A stretch of 64,000 nucleotides of DNA from Kordia antarctica (GCF_009901525.1 NZ_CP019288.1:744001-808000); one strand, 5' to 3'; positions 35,555-44,182 are shown, counted from the stretch's first letter. Made by a program: numbers and translations. Notes: generated by a model not told the origin, from the sequence alone.

Positions 35555-38284
35555 TTGCGGACAAAAAGATTTTACATAGGTATACAACTAATCCTACTAT
35601 TGATTAGTTCGTTTGCTATTTCACAAGAACTTCCCGAGCGGAAAAAGCTTCCATTAAAGCCTTTTATTGAGCCAACGGATACTTTGAAGGTAAACCTGAA
35701 AGATTCTATTAAAATAGGAACACGCAAAGTGAATGATTCTGTGAAGAACGATTCTATTCAAAAAGATTCTGTTCCTGAAAAAGCACCTGTATTATTAGAT
35801 TTGGTAAAGTATAAAGCGAAAGATTATGTAAAAATTAGTCAGCGCACAAAACAAATCTACTTATATAATGAAGCCGAATTGTATTATCAAGATACAGAGT
35901 TAAAGTCGGGAATTATTATATTAGATTATGAAAAGAATGAAGTGTACGCAGGTCGTTTAAAGGATTCCGCAGGCGTATATTCGCAATCACCCTATTTTAA
36001 ACAAGCAGAAAGTATTGTGGAACCTGATTCTATTCGATTCAATTTGGACACCGAAAAAGCATTGATTTGGAATTCCAGAACTGAGCAAAATGGTACTCAG
36101 ATTTATGGAGAGTTGACAAAAAAGGAAAATGATTCCGTAGTTTTTATTAAAAATGCAAAATTTACCACTTCTAAAGATCTTGACAATCCTGAATATTACT
36201 TTCTAGCGCGAAAAATTAAATTAGTTCCCGGTAAAAAAATTGTTTCAGGAGTAACCAATATGTATATCGCAGATGTGCCAACGCCAATTGGTTTTCCGTT
36301 TGCGTATTTTCCTTTGACAGATGATAGAACTTCTGGATTTATTTTTCCAACTTTTGGTGAAAATAGCAGTCGCGGATATTTCTTCCAAAATGGTGGTTAT
36401 TATTTTGCTGTGAGCGATTATTTTGATTTGGCACTTTTGGGCGATTATTATACAAATGGAAGTTATGCCTTTAGAGGCGAAAGCAATTATGCGTTGCGAT
36501 ATCGTTTTAGAGGAAATGTAAGTGTACGGTTTGAAGCTTTAATTAATAGTCAACGAGGTTTTCCTGATTATAGTAAATCTAATATTTATAACATTCGTTG
36601 GTCGCACAATCAAGATCAGAAAGCAAATCCAAACTCTCGCTTTTCTGCTTCGGTAAACTTAGGAAGTAGTACATATTACCAATCATCTATAAATCAACTG
36701 AATACGGCTAATTTTTTAAATAATACCTTAAATTCATCCGTTTCATATTCAAAGACATTTCCGTCGTATCCTTCGGTAAATATTTCGTTAACAGCGACGC
36801 ATTCGCAGAATACAAACACGCAAAGTATCAATCTTACCTTGCCAACTTTACAAGCTAGTTTAGAGCGTATTTATCCGTTTGCACCAAAAGATGGAACGAA
36901 AAAAGGAATCATTCAAAATATAAACTTTCAATATAATTTACGCGGAGAAAATAGAATTAATACCACAGATTCATTATTCTTCAAAAAAGAAATGTTTGAA
37001 GGTGCAAAAACTGGTGTAAGACATAGTATTCCTGTAAATACGAACTTTAAACTGTTTAACTATTTAAGTGTAAGCTTAGGTGGAAATTACGATGAAGTTT
37101 GGTCATTTAAAACGACAGATCGTTCAGATGCTGTTGTTGATCCAACCGATCCGACAGGTACATTGCAAATAGATTCTGTAAAAGATACACTTAGCGGATT
37201 TGATTCGTATAGAACGTATAATTTTAGCACAAGTATAGGAACAACTTTATATGGTACGTTTGATCGTGGTGAAGATAAAAAAATTCAAGCCATTCGACAT
37301 ACCATGCGTCCGTCAATAAGTTATAGTTACAATCCAGCTTTTGATCAGTATTATGATTCCTACGTTATTGATGCGGACAATAATACATTACAAGATTATA
37401 CACGTTTTGAAGATGGACTTTTTGGAACGCCTAGCAGAACGTATGCGAGTTCTATTGGACTTAATTTAGCCAATACATTGGAAGCTAAAGTACGCTCTAA
37501 AGATTCTACTCAAACAGAACCCAAAAAGGTAATGTTACTTAATAGCTTTAATTTTTCTACGAGTTACAATATTGCCGCAGATTCATTGGCTTGGTCGCCA
37601 GTGCGTGTTTCGGGAAGTACGCAACTTTTTAACAGTAAAATGAATGTGAATTTTGGCGCAAATTTAGATCCGTATGCAATTGATAATCAAGGAGCACGTA
37701 TCAATAAGTTTAATGTTGATAATGGTGGAAGTTTATTCCGTTTGACAAGTGCCAATTTAACGCTGAATTATTCATTCTCAAGTAAAAGTTTTGATGGAAA
37801 AGAGAAGAAAGGTTCTGATAATACAGCAAGTGGCGGACGCGATGATGATTTGTTTGGAAAAGCACAAGATTTTAGTGATAACGGTTCATTTCAGAATTAT
37901 GATGATGAAGAAGACGATGAAGAAAAAGAAGATGTAGAAGCGTATCGTGCTAAAATTCCGTGGGATTTACGTCTTGCCTACTCAATGACGTATTTGAATA
38001 GCAACCGACAAGAAGAAATTTCTAATAATTCACTTATGTTTTCTGGAAATATTGAATTGACTCCGCAATGGAAAATTGGAGCTTCTTCGGGTTATGACTT
38101 TAAAAACAAAGGATTTACATATACACAATTACGTTTTGAGCGCGATTTGAAGAGTTGGCGAGTCAATTTTAATTGGGTTCCATTCAGTTCGCGTGCATCG
38201 TGGTATTTCTTCATTGGAATTAAAGCATCTGTTTTACGTGATGTGAAGTGGGAAAAACGTAGTGAACCGGATAGGAGGCTTTGA
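35555..38284 (+). CDS. LptD-like outer-membrane LPS-assembly barrel protein
   Basis: The 909-residue protein begins with a signal peptide (IGIQLILLLISSFAISQ). An N-terminal OstA-like region follows (YLYNEAELYYQDTELKSGII) and then a large beta-barrel with the LptD-type GFPFAYFPLTDDRTSGFIFP and YTNGSYAFRGESNYALRYRF. It would insert LPS at the outer leaflet. There is an acidic low-complexity insert (DDEEDDEEKEDVEAY) near residue 790. The start is TTG: an in-frame TAA lies 21 bases upstream and no ATG gives a complete signal peptide. The family is the Bacteroidota version, much divergent from proteobacterial LptD. Confidence 0.9.
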   Translation: MRTKRFYIGIQLILLLISSFAISQELPERKKLPLKPFIEPTDTLKVNLKDSIKIGTRKVNDSVKNDSIQKDSVPEKAPVLLDLVKYKAKDYVKISQRTKQIYLYNEAELYYQDTELKSGIIILDYEKNEVYAGRLKDSAGVYSQSPYFKQAESIVEPDSIRFNLDTEKALIWNSRTEQNGTQIYGELTKKENDSVVFIKNAKFTTSKDLDNPEYYFLARKIKLVPGKKIVSGVTNMYIADVPTPIGFPFAYFPLTDDRTSGFIFPTFGENSSRGYFFQNGGYYFAVSDYFDLALLGDYYTNGSYAFRGESNYALRYRFRGNVSVRFEALINSQRGFPDYSKSNIYNIRWSHNQDQKANPNSRFSASVNLGSSTYYQSSINQLNTANFLNNTLNSSVSYSKTFPSYPSVNISLTATHSQNTNTQSINLTLPTLQASLERIYPFAPKDGTKKGIIQNINFQYNLRGENRINTTDSLFFKKEMFEGAKTGVRHSIPVNTNFKLFNYLSVSLGGNYDEVWSFKTTDRSDAVVDPTDPTGTLQIDSVKDTLSGFDSYRTYNFSTSIGTTLYGTFDRGEDKKIQAIRHTMRPSISYSYNPAFDQYYDSYVIDADNNTLQDYTRFEDGLFGTPSRTYASSIGLNLANTLEAKVRSKDSTQTEPKKVMLLNSFNFSTSYNIAADSLAWSPVRVSGSTQLFNSKMNVNFGANLDPYAIDNQGARINKFNVDNGGSLFRLTSANLTLNYSFSSKSFDGKEKKGSDNTASGGRDDDLFGKAQDFSDNGSFQNYDDEEDDEEKEDVEAYRAKIPWDLRLAYSMTYLNSNRQEEISNNSLMFSGNIELTPQWKIGASSGYDFKNKGFTYTQLRFERDLKSWRVNFNWVPFSSRASWYFFIGIKASVLRDVKWEKRSEPDRRL

Positions 38285-38565
38285 TAGACTTCTTAGACTT
38301 GCTCAGATTTTTAGACTTCTTGGACTTGATTAGACTACTTAGACATTTTAGACTTACTTAGATTATTAGAATTAAATCTTGATTTTAAAAGCGCAGCGAT
38401 CTTAACTCTATTCTTTCGGTTAATATATCTCAAAGTTATTTTGAAAATACCTCTTGAAGTTTTACATTTACTCAACATAAAAAACGAATCCAACAATCCA
38501 ACAATCCAACAATCTAACAATCTAACAATCTAAGTAAGTCTAACTAATCTAACCAAGTCTAAATA
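38285..38565. repeat. Simple-repeat gap with 6 x 8 bp array at 38487-38534
   Basis: The first part is built of degenerate TTAGACTT units. The second part holds six head-to-tail 8-mers (AATCCAAC three times, then AATCTAAC twice and AATCTAAG) at 38487-38534, ending 32 bases before the RidA start. No gene was found. Confidence 0.85.
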
Positions 38566-38955
38566 ATGTCAAAAAAAATCATAACTACACCAAACGCTCC
38601 TGCACCAATTGGTCCATACAATCAAGCAGTATTAATTAATGGAACGTTATATACTTCTGGTCAAATTCCTATTGATCCGAAAACGGGGAAACTTGTGCAA
38701 GATTCTATCGAAGCGGAAACCAAACAAGTCATGGAAAACATGAAAGCTGTTTTAGCTGCCGCTGATATGACATTTGAAAACGTAGTGAAAACATCTATTT
38801 TCATTAGCGATATGCACAATTTTAGCAAAATTAATGATGTTTATAGTGAATATTTTGATGATGCAACTGCGCCAGCGCGTGAAACTGTAGAAGTTGCCAA
38901 TTTGCCTAAATTTGTAAACGTAGAAATTTCTATGATTGCAATTGAAGGTGCGTAA
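38566..38955 (+). CDS. RidA-family (YjgF/YER057c/UK114) deaminase
   Basis: The 129-residue protein has the whole family pattern: NAPAPIGPYNQAVLINGTLY, SGQIPIDPKTGKLV, MENMKAVLAAADMTFENVVK, and the Arg-containing PARETVEVANLPK. RidA proteins hydrolyse reactive enamine/imine products of PLP enzymes and form a cytosolic trimer. Active-site Arg (in APARETVEV) and the closing Glu (IAIEGA) are present. It stands alone between the repeat gap and a peptide precursor gene. Confidence 0.95.
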   Translation: MSKKIITTPNAPAPIGPYNQAVLINGTLYTSGQIPIDPKTGKLVQDSIEAETKQVMENMKAVLAAADMTFENVVKTSIFISDMHNFSKINDVYSEYFDDATAPARETVEVANLPKFVNVEISMIAIEGA

Positions 38956-38978
38956 ATTCAATAAAAACATACTTAAAG

Positions 38979-39023
38979 TACGGAAAACACATAACTAACT
39001 GACTTGTAGATTTACTAACTTTA
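38979..39023 (+). promoter_or_regulatory. Promoter module upstream of the 39051 precursor
   Basis: TACGGAAAACACATA (38979-38993) resembles the box at the other precursor promoters, though less exact. It is followed after exactly 22 bases by TAACTTTA (39016-39023), 27 bases before the ATG. The fixed spacing is the main support. Confidence 0.55.
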
Positions 39024-39050
39024 ATGATTATTAACCATAAAATTATAATC

Positions 39051-39239
39051 ATGTTAAAAAACATTTCAAAAGTTGGAACCGTATTGAGCAAATCGGAACA
39101 ACAAAACATTAGCGGAGGAAGACCTGTTAGAGGTTGTTACCAACAATCAGGAAGTACTTGTTGTCAGCCATACAGCGGCGGATTTACATTCTGTGATGCT
39201 GGTAGATGTGGTGGAAACGGATATTGCTTCTGGTATTAA
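39051..39239 (+). CDS. Double-glycine leader peptide precursor with six-Cys core
   Basis: From the ATG at 39051 the product has 62 residues. The leader is MLKNISKVGTVLSKSEQQNI followed by SGG. The core (GCYQQSGSTCC ... FCDAGRCGGNGYCFWY) has six Cys in the order C-CC-C-C-C. The paralogue at 54286 has nearly the same leader and the same Cys order. An in-frame ATG at 39024 adds MIINHKIII but falls after the -7 element, so 39051 is preferred. The core may be a disulfide-rich bacteriocin or signalling peptide. The exporter is not in the window. Confidence 0.82.
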   Translation: MLKNISKVGTVLSKSEQQNISGGRPVRGCYQQSGSTCCQPYSGGFTFCDAGRCGGNGYCFWY

Positions 39240-39307
39240 GATATAGTTGAATTTCCCCTAAATCTCTTATACTTTCAAAATACTATTCTCAAAATTACAG
39301 CACAAAA

Positions 39308-39340
39308 AAACCTCAAAAAACTAGTGCCTTCTGAGGATTC
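39308..39340 (-). terminator. Stem-loop after the 39360/39578 precursor pair
   Basis: On the minus strand CCTCAGAA pairs with TTTTGAGG and is followed by T7. It lies about 20 bases beyond the stop at 39360. Confidence 0.65.
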
Positions 39341-39359
39341 TTCAAAATTATTATTTCTT

Positions 39360-39527
39360 TTAACAAGCCTGCCAGAAAAAATCTGTTTTACTTGTATAAC
39401 AACGACGTGCATTAAGAAAAGGATCGCAGAAATCTTCGCAAAGATATTGCATTCCTCCTAGAACTTCTGCTTGTGTTTTCTTATCTAATTTTTGTACGTT
39501 TTTAATATTTAAAATTGATTTCAACAT
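39360..39527 (-). CDS. Double-glycine leader peptide precursor, 55 residues
   Basis: The ORF reads MLKSILNIKNVQKLDKKTQA then EVLGG, a bacteriocin-type leader. The core (MQYLCEDFCDPFLNARRCYT then SKTDFFWQAC) has four Cys, the last being the terminal residue. It lies 50 bases downstream of the 39578 precursor, with no terminator between, so both are on one transcript. The start is the only ATG in frame. No modifying enzyme is adjacent. Confidence 0.78.
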   Translation of the reverse strand: MLKSILNIKNVQKLDKKTQAEVLGGMQYLCEDFCDPFLNARRCYTSKTDFFWQAC

Positions 39528-39577
39528 AATTTGATTTCTTTTAATGAATGAATAAATTAATCTGTGTTAAAGTTGTC

Positions 39578-39742
39578 TTAGCAACCGTCAGCAGGCGCAG
39601 TTGCACACTGAAAATGACATTGATAATTGTTACTTGATGTACACATTCCAGATCCCATAGTTCCGCCAGTAATTGCTTCTGTTGCTAATGATGAAACTGT
39701 TTCTTTTAATAATTTCAAGGTTTTAAGATTTCTTTTTTTCAT
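39578..39742 (-). CDS. Small peptide precursor with lanthipeptide-like leader, 54 residues
   Basis: The leader is MKKRNLKTLKLLKETVSSLA then TEAITGG. The core (TMGSGMCTSSNNYQCHFQCA then TAPADGC) is rich in Ser, Thr and Cys, as expected for thioether or disulfide chemistry, with Cys as the last residue. The promoter module lies at 39770-39813. It is followed by the second precursor at 39360. No lanthionine synthetase is encoded nearby, so the final structure cannot be stated. Confidence 0.78.
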   Translation of the reverse strand: MKKRNLKTLKLLKETVSSLATEAITGGTMGSGMCTSSNNYQCHFQCATAPADGC

Positions 39743-39769
39743 GATTTATAATTTTAAGGTTTGATTCCA

Positions 39770-39813
39770 TTAAATTATGAAAACCAAAAGATTAAATTCT
39801 ACGGTTTTGCCTT
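39770..39813 (-). promoter_or_regulatory. Promoter module for the 39578-39360 precursor pair
   Basis: On the minus strand the box TAAGGCAAAACCGTA (39799-39813) is followed after 21 bases by TAATTTAA (39770-39777), 27 bases before the ATG. Homology to the module at 44183-44227 extends beyond the box by about 17 bases (TTAAAATTKTGTTAARTAAGG). Confidence 0.7.
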
Positions 39814-39983
39814 ACTTAACAAAATTTTAAACACGTTTTAATGTGTAAATACTAAACAACTCCTAAAGTTATTTGTTCTTCAAATTGAATATATATGAGG
39901 AAAAAACATTTAAAATATTGATGTTTACGAACGAATTTCAAAAAAAAAGTAATCCGTTATTTATTAGGTGGAAAATGCTTCAA

Positions 39984-41639
39984 TTATTCTATATCTATTT
40001 GTTCAGAAATAATTAAATTATTATGAATATCTTTTACAATTAATTGATAGGATCCAACAGGTAAGTTAAACTTTCTATTCTTATTATTAATCGTGCTAAT
40101 TTTATTTAAAATAGGTATTGAGTTTGATTTATATTTTGAATATTCGTTCACAAAGTAAAATGAAAATAATAATTCTTCATTAATGTATTTACCTAATTTA
40201 TCATTTGTGTAATTTATACTTCTAATGTTTTCTTTTCCATAAACAGCTTCTAAAGATGGTGTTATGTTATTTATTAAGAAGAAATCGACATTTGTGTTTA
40301 CTCTTTTTACATTTTTAAACGCAGACGATTCTATTAAAATCAATCTGTTTGAAGAGCTATAAGGGATTTCAACTTGATCAATAGTTACAGGATTTATCGT
40401 TGTTAATTCCATAAAGTATTCAGCCATCCGCTTGTTTGTAGTGCTTTTTTCTAGAATATGATCAATTCCTGCATAGACAACTATTTTTGCATTTGAATCT
40501 TTATCCAGGATGTCTTTTATGTTTAGTGCTTGCGTTTTTTCTCTATTTTCTGTGGTGAAATCATCATAACCAACAATTTTGAAACCTTGTTTTAATGCTT
40601 CTCTGATAAAGAGTCCGAAATAAGGTTCTCTGGAGTAATAACCAGAAGATTTGAGAGGGAAATTACTGTTTTCAAAAAATGAATTTTTGCTTTTATCAAT
40701 CGCTTCTATTGCCAAATAATTAAATCCATTTTCTTTTAAAGTTGTTAACATTTTTAATGCAACTATTCTATGTTTTGGATGCCAATGCATTTCATTTAGC
40801 ATCAATACTTTTTTATTTTTTGAGATTTGTTTTATTTTTTCTAAAAAATCATCTTCAAAAGTTACGCTTGTGTTGCTTTTTATAATAGAATCAATATGTT
40901 TTTTTAAGTATTTTTCTTTTTTAAGTTCAAACTTATCTACCAAATCATTGTATTTTTTATACGTTGGATCTTTGGATAAAATGGTGGTAAGTAATTGAAA
41001 TTTTGTCCATTCATTGCTATTATTCTTAGCAATCGGAGCAGTTTCAAATTTACTATCTACATATAAAAAATTATCTTCTTCTTTATAAGTATTAAATATT
41101 TTCATGTACGTAAGTTCATCTTTCAACGAGTTATTAAACCGTAAAGAATTCACTATTGATTTCCCGTCTTGCAGTATGGATGTGTTAGATTTGTGCTTGC
41201 CAATTGCTTTTAAATATACGTAAGCTGTTTTAGTATTTTCTGCTTTTTTGTATAGAACAAACTTATTAATTGTATCATTTACAACTAAATCAACCGAATT
41301 GATTGTTGTATCATTTTTATGGGTTTTATTATTTTTATAGAAAAGATACATGTGATATTTGGGAGCAGAATATGCTTTTCCGGCGAGTATTAAATCTTTA
41401 TAATCAACATTTAAATTATCATAAACCATTATTTTTTTGTACTCGCTTTTAAGAGGAAATGAATAGTTAATATCCCCAAAAAGGCGCGCGCTAATTTGTA
41501 AAGAATCATTGTAGAATTCGCTTCCATTAAAATAATTGTATTTTCTATTCACGTCAATAGAAATGCAAGATGACAGCGCGATTAGTAAAATTAAATATAC
41601 AAATACGCTACTATTTCCATTCAGTAGTTTGCGGGTCAT
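39984..41639 (-). CDS. EreA/ChaN-like (TraB-type) lipoprotein in the grasp-with-spasm operon
   Basis: From the ATG at 41639 the protein has 551 residues with a lipoprotein signal (FVYLILLIALSSC). The C-terminal half looks like the erythromycin-esterase/ChaN superfamily: VLMLNEMHWHPKHRIVALKM (Glu, His, His, Arg), LAIEAIDKS, EALKQGFKIVGYDD and VVYAGIDHILE. It overlaps the end of the SPASM gene by 29 bases, so it belongs to the operon. Members of this fold are metal-dependent or haem-binding hydrolase-like proteins. A role in cleaving the peptide leader, or an ester in the product, is speculative. The open frame continues upstream to 41720, but only 41639 gives a proper signal peptide. Confidence 0.72.
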   Translation of the reverse strand: MTRKLLNGNSSVFVYLILLIALSSCISIDVNRKYNYFNGSEFYNDSLQISARLFGDINYSFPLKSEYKKIMVYDNLNVDYKDLILAGKAYSAPKYHMYLFYKNNKTHKNDTTINSVDLVVNDTINKFVLYKKAENTKTAYVYLKAIGKHKSNTSILQDGKSIVNSLRFNNSLKDELTYMKIFNTYKEEDNFLYVDSKFETAPIAKNNSNEWTKFQLLTTILSKDPTYKKYNDLVDKFELKKEKYLKKHIDSIIKSNTSVTFEDDFLEKIKQISKNKKVLMLNEMHWHPKHRIVALKMLTTLKENGFNYLAIEAIDKSKNSFFENSNFPLKSSGYYSREPYFGLFIREALKQGFKIVGYDDFTTENREKTQALNIKDILDKDSNAKIVVYAGIDHILEKSTTNKRMAEYFMELTTINPVTIDQVEIPYSSSNRLILIESSAFKNVKRVNTNVDFFLINNITPSLEAVYGKENIRSINYTNDKLGKYINEELLFSFYFVNEYSKYKSNSIPILNKISTINNKNRKFNLPVGSYQLIVKDIHNNLIISEQIDIE

Positions 41640-42615
41640 AATTACAAATGGAAGTATGTTCATATAATTCATTTTTAAGTTTACTTTTTGTTTCAGGAAT
41701 TCTATTATCTGGACAGACATATCTAAATTCGCACGATTGACAAATTTTAATTTTATCTTTCGTTACCTTCCATATTTTTCTAAATGATTTAGAAGAAATT
41801 ACTGATTTAATATCGTCCTTTTCAATGGTGCCAAACACATTTTTAGAATTGTAGTAATTCTTAATGTTTCCTTTATTATCCACATACGCTTTCCTGTTAA
41901 AAAAAAGATTACGCTTTAAAGATTCTCTGTATGCTTTTTGATTTAAAACAAAATCATGTACGCTAGAAATTCTTTTTGTTAAAATAGCATCTAAAGATCC
42001 TTCTTCAAATTTGAATTGAATTACTTCGCTTTGCTCCTTTTTAGAACTTTCAAAAAAGATTGTTTTTCTAAATCTTGGAAATTTATAATGAAGATTCAAA
42101 ATTGGTGCTATATTTTTCTCTTCATGCTTCGTTATTAGTGTAATATTTTGAATTTTTGATTGCTCTAAAAGGGTAACCACTTTTTCTAGTATACTTAAAT
42201 CAAGTATATTTTTTGTCAGAAAAACAATTTGGCTACAGCCTAAAGAGTTGATGTTTTGTAATAGTGTTATTTTACTGTTTTCTAAGGAGTCAATTTCCAA
42301 AAAAAGAATATCTAAGATAAAAGGAGATTCAAATTTTGTACTTGTAGTCGGAAACTTGTTTAGATCTTCAGTTAAATGTATTAATTCACTTTCTAACAGA
42401 TAGTTGAAATATTTGTCTAACAAGAGTGTTTGCGACTCATATGCTGCATAAATTGTTGCTAATTTGTTTGTTTCGTTTGAAGTAAGTAGCTCTATAATAG
42501 AGTTTGGCAAAAAGAAAAAACTACCTTTCTGTAAATCATAAATCACGCCTCTTTTTAAGCCTTTTACTGGAACGCAAGAATTATGAAGTTTAAAATATTT
42601 GTTTTTATCAATCAT
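41611..42615 (-). CDS. gwsS: Grasp-with-spasm system SPASM-domain peptide maturase
   Basis: The 334-residue protein has an N-terminal PqqD-like stretch (VPVKGLKRGVIYDLQKGSFF) and a C-terminal SPASM-type Cys cluster (KICQSCEFRYVCPDNR, and a last Cys in TSICNYDP). There is no CxxxCxxC motif, so it lacks a canonical radical-SAM core although the middle resembles a worn barrel (ILDILFLEIDSLENSKITLL). Its start overlaps the 61-residue ORF by 4 bases (ATGA). Together with the ATP-grasp protein it defines the grasp-with-spasm class. Its chemistry has not been established as far as I know. Confidence 0.87.
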   Translation of the reverse strand: MIDKNKYFKLHNSCVPVKGLKRGVIYDLQKGSFFFLPNSIIELLTSNETNKLATIYAAYESQTLLLDKYFNYLLESELIHLTEDLNKFPTTSTKFESPFILDILFLEIDSLENSKITLLQNINSLGCSQIVFLTKNILDLSILEKVVTLLEQSKIQNITLITKHEEKNIAPILNLHYKFPRFRKTIFFESSKKEQSEVIQFKFEEGSLDAILTKRISSVHDFVLNQKAYRESLKRNLFFNRKAYVDNKGNIKNYYNSKNVFGTIEKDDIKSVISSKSFRKIWKVTKDKIKICQSCEFRYVCPDNRIPETKSKLKNELYEHTSICNYDPQTTEWK

Positions 42616-42797
42616 AAAAAAGCTGGTTTATAAAAGTCGTAACACCTCATAGTATCGGTTGTATAAAAGTCAGAAGCTACAAATGTTAAATCTGATCTTT
42701 TAATAGGACCAACCTCTTTACCTTCTATAAAAAAAACATTGATAGGCAAACAGTCTTTAAATTCTAATGGAATTTTGTCAACTAAAACAGTTTTCAT
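42612..42797 (-). CDS. 61-residue protein coupled between the ATP-grasp and SPASM genes
   Basis: The product starts MKTVLVDKIPLEFKDCLPIN and contains VFFIEGKEVGPIKRSDLTFV and a Cys-containing RCYDFYKPAFL end. It has no Gly-Gly and no signal peptide. It overlaps the upstream ATP-grasp gene and the downstream SPASM gene by 4 bases each (ATGA), a strong sign of real, coupled translation. I do not recognise a family. It may be a chaperone or recognition element for the maturases, or a second substrate. Confidence 0.8.
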   Translation of the reverse strand: MKTVLVDKIPLEFKDCLPINVFFIEGKEVGPIKRSDLTFVASDFYTTDTMRCYDFYKPAFL

Positions 42798-43762
42798 ATG
42801 TAATCTAATTTTTTGATTAAGTAATTTGCTACTTTTTTATGTAAATTATAATTGCAAGGGAAACTAGTCATACCAAACTGCCCAGAAGGATTTACCTCTA
42901 AAAAGTAATAGTTTCCATCTACGCTTTTTATTATATCAATGGAGCCTGTATTTAAACCTATATGCTTCATTAAATTTGATAGCTTTTCCTCAACTGTACT
43001 TGGTAGTTTATATCGTGCAACTCTATTTGGGTTATCGAAATCGTAATTTCTAAAATCAATCTTAGTTTTTTCATTACTTTGAGAAAAAATTACCATGCTA
43101 TAAAACTTATCTTCAATAAAAAATATTCTCAATTCATATTCTTTTTTAATATAGCCTTGAAATAATGAAGGACTAAACTTCGCTGTTACTTTTGAAAGAT
43201 CTTCTATTTTTTGAGTATAAAAAGGATAATTTTTGCCTTCGTATTGTATATGTTTTCCTTCTCCTAACGATTTAGAAATAATTGAACCATTATTCTGTTT
43301 AAAAAAGATTTCAAGATCATCCTTTTTAGAAGTAACTGTTGTGTTGGGTATTTTCAATCCAAATTGATGCGCTAAATGTAGTATTTCAAGCTTAGTTTGC
43401 ATGTTTTTCCTTTTGAACAACCATTTTTTATCTTCCAATAAATTGAAAATCATTGTTCTTAATACAGAAAATTCTGAATTGATATAACGTACTAAATCAT
43501 TTTTACTCCCAAACTCGTCTTGATAACTTTTAAAAAAGCCAAACTTCCGATACCAAACAACGCTAAAATCTTTAAAATAATATTTAGTATTTTTTGAAAT
43601 TATATATGAATCTTTAATCTTTATTGGATCAAGGAAAAATGAAGCTTTTCCTGTCATGATATCTTCATCATTTAGCCTAAAAAAAGAAATATTTTTAAAA
43701 TGTAACCAATCTATTACAGCTTGTGTGTCGTAATCTCTTGGTGTGCTTAAAATTAATATCAT
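42794..43762 (-). CDS. gwsG: Grasp-with-spasm system ATP-grasp peptide ligase
   Basis: The 322-residue protein is an ATP-grasp ligase of the graspetide type. It starts MILILSTPRDYDTQAVIDWL, and the ATP-grasp core has ELRIFFIEDKFYSMVIFSQS, DFDNPNRVARYKLP and the metal/ATP-binding GSIDIIKSVDGNYYFLEVNP then SGQFGM. Such enzymes form ester or amide links between Ser/Thr/Lys side chains and Asp/Glu carboxylates of a precursor. The precursor with an acidic tail lies 83 bases upstream. The 3' end overlaps the 61-residue ORF. Functional residues appear intact. Confidence 0.92.
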   Translation of the reverse strand: MILILSTPRDYDTQAVIDWLHFKNISFFRLNDEDIMTGKASFFLDPIKIKDSYIISKNTKYYFKDFSVVWYRKFGFFKSYQDEFGSKNDLVRYINSEFSVLRTMIFNLLEDKKWLFKRKNMQTKLEILHLAHQFGLKIPNTTVTSKKDDLEIFFKQNNGSIISKSLGEGKHIQYEGKNYPFYTQKIEDLSKVTAKFSPSLFQGYIKKEYELRIFFIEDKFYSMVIFSQSNEKTKIDFRNYDFDNPNRVARYKLPSTVEEKLSNLMKHIGLNTGSIDIIKSVDGNYYFLEVNPSGQFGMTSFPCNYNLHKKVANYLIKKLDYI

Positions 43763-43779
43763 AAATTCAAAGGAATTAA

Positions 43780-43822
43780 AAAAAATAAAATGAGATTGTA
43801 CAAATAATCATACAATCTCATT
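43780..43822 (-). terminator. Attenuator-like hairpin between precursor and ATP-grasp genes
   Basis: AATGAGATTGTA (43789-43800) and TACAATCTCATT (43811-43822) form a perfect 12 bp stem with a 10-base loop. On the minus strand it is followed by a T-rich run (TTTTATTTTTTTT). It lies 24 bases after the precursor stop and 26 before the ligase ATG. Partial termination here would give more precursor than enzyme. Confidence 0.8.
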
Positions 43823-43845
43823 ATAATATTATAAACGGAATACTA

Positions 43846-44007
43846 CTATAAGTCATCCCAATCCTCATCAGAGCCATCGTCTCCATCTGCAGGAGCTCCA
43901 CTACCAACTGTTACGGTATTAGAACTAAACGTATTAGATGCCATTCTTCCACCAAAAATTGAATCTATTTCAACTTTTTCACAATTAAAGTCTTCTAATT
44001 TTTTCAT
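43846..44007 (-). CDS. gwsA: Grasp-with-spasm (graspetide-like) precursor peptide
   Basis: The 53-residue ORF has leader MKKLEDFNCEKVEIDSI then FGG. The core is split into a Ser/Thr-rich part (ASNTFSSNTVTVGSG) and an acidic tail (PADGDDGSDEDWDDL) with eight Asp/Glu. Hydroxyl donors followed by carboxylate acceptors are what an ATP-grasp ligase needs to form macrocyclic esters. It lies directly upstream of the ligase, separated by the hairpin at 43780-43822. The promoter module is 175 bases upstream, giving an unusually long leader RNA. Confidence 0.87.
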   Translation of the reverse strand: MKKLEDFNCEKVEIDSIFGGRMASNTFSSNTVTVGSGAPADGDDGSDEDWDDL

Positions 44008-44182
44008 AATAAAAAGGGTTATAAATTTTGCTTACTCTTTTAAAGGATTTTCAGCTTTCTCCTTATTTTATATGAATTGACTTTCGATTTACTAGTCAAT
44101 TTCCATTAGTAAAGTATGCTTTTTTTAATAGTAAATTTTCATCAGCATGCTTTAGAATGACGCAATCTTTTTTAACTTTTGA

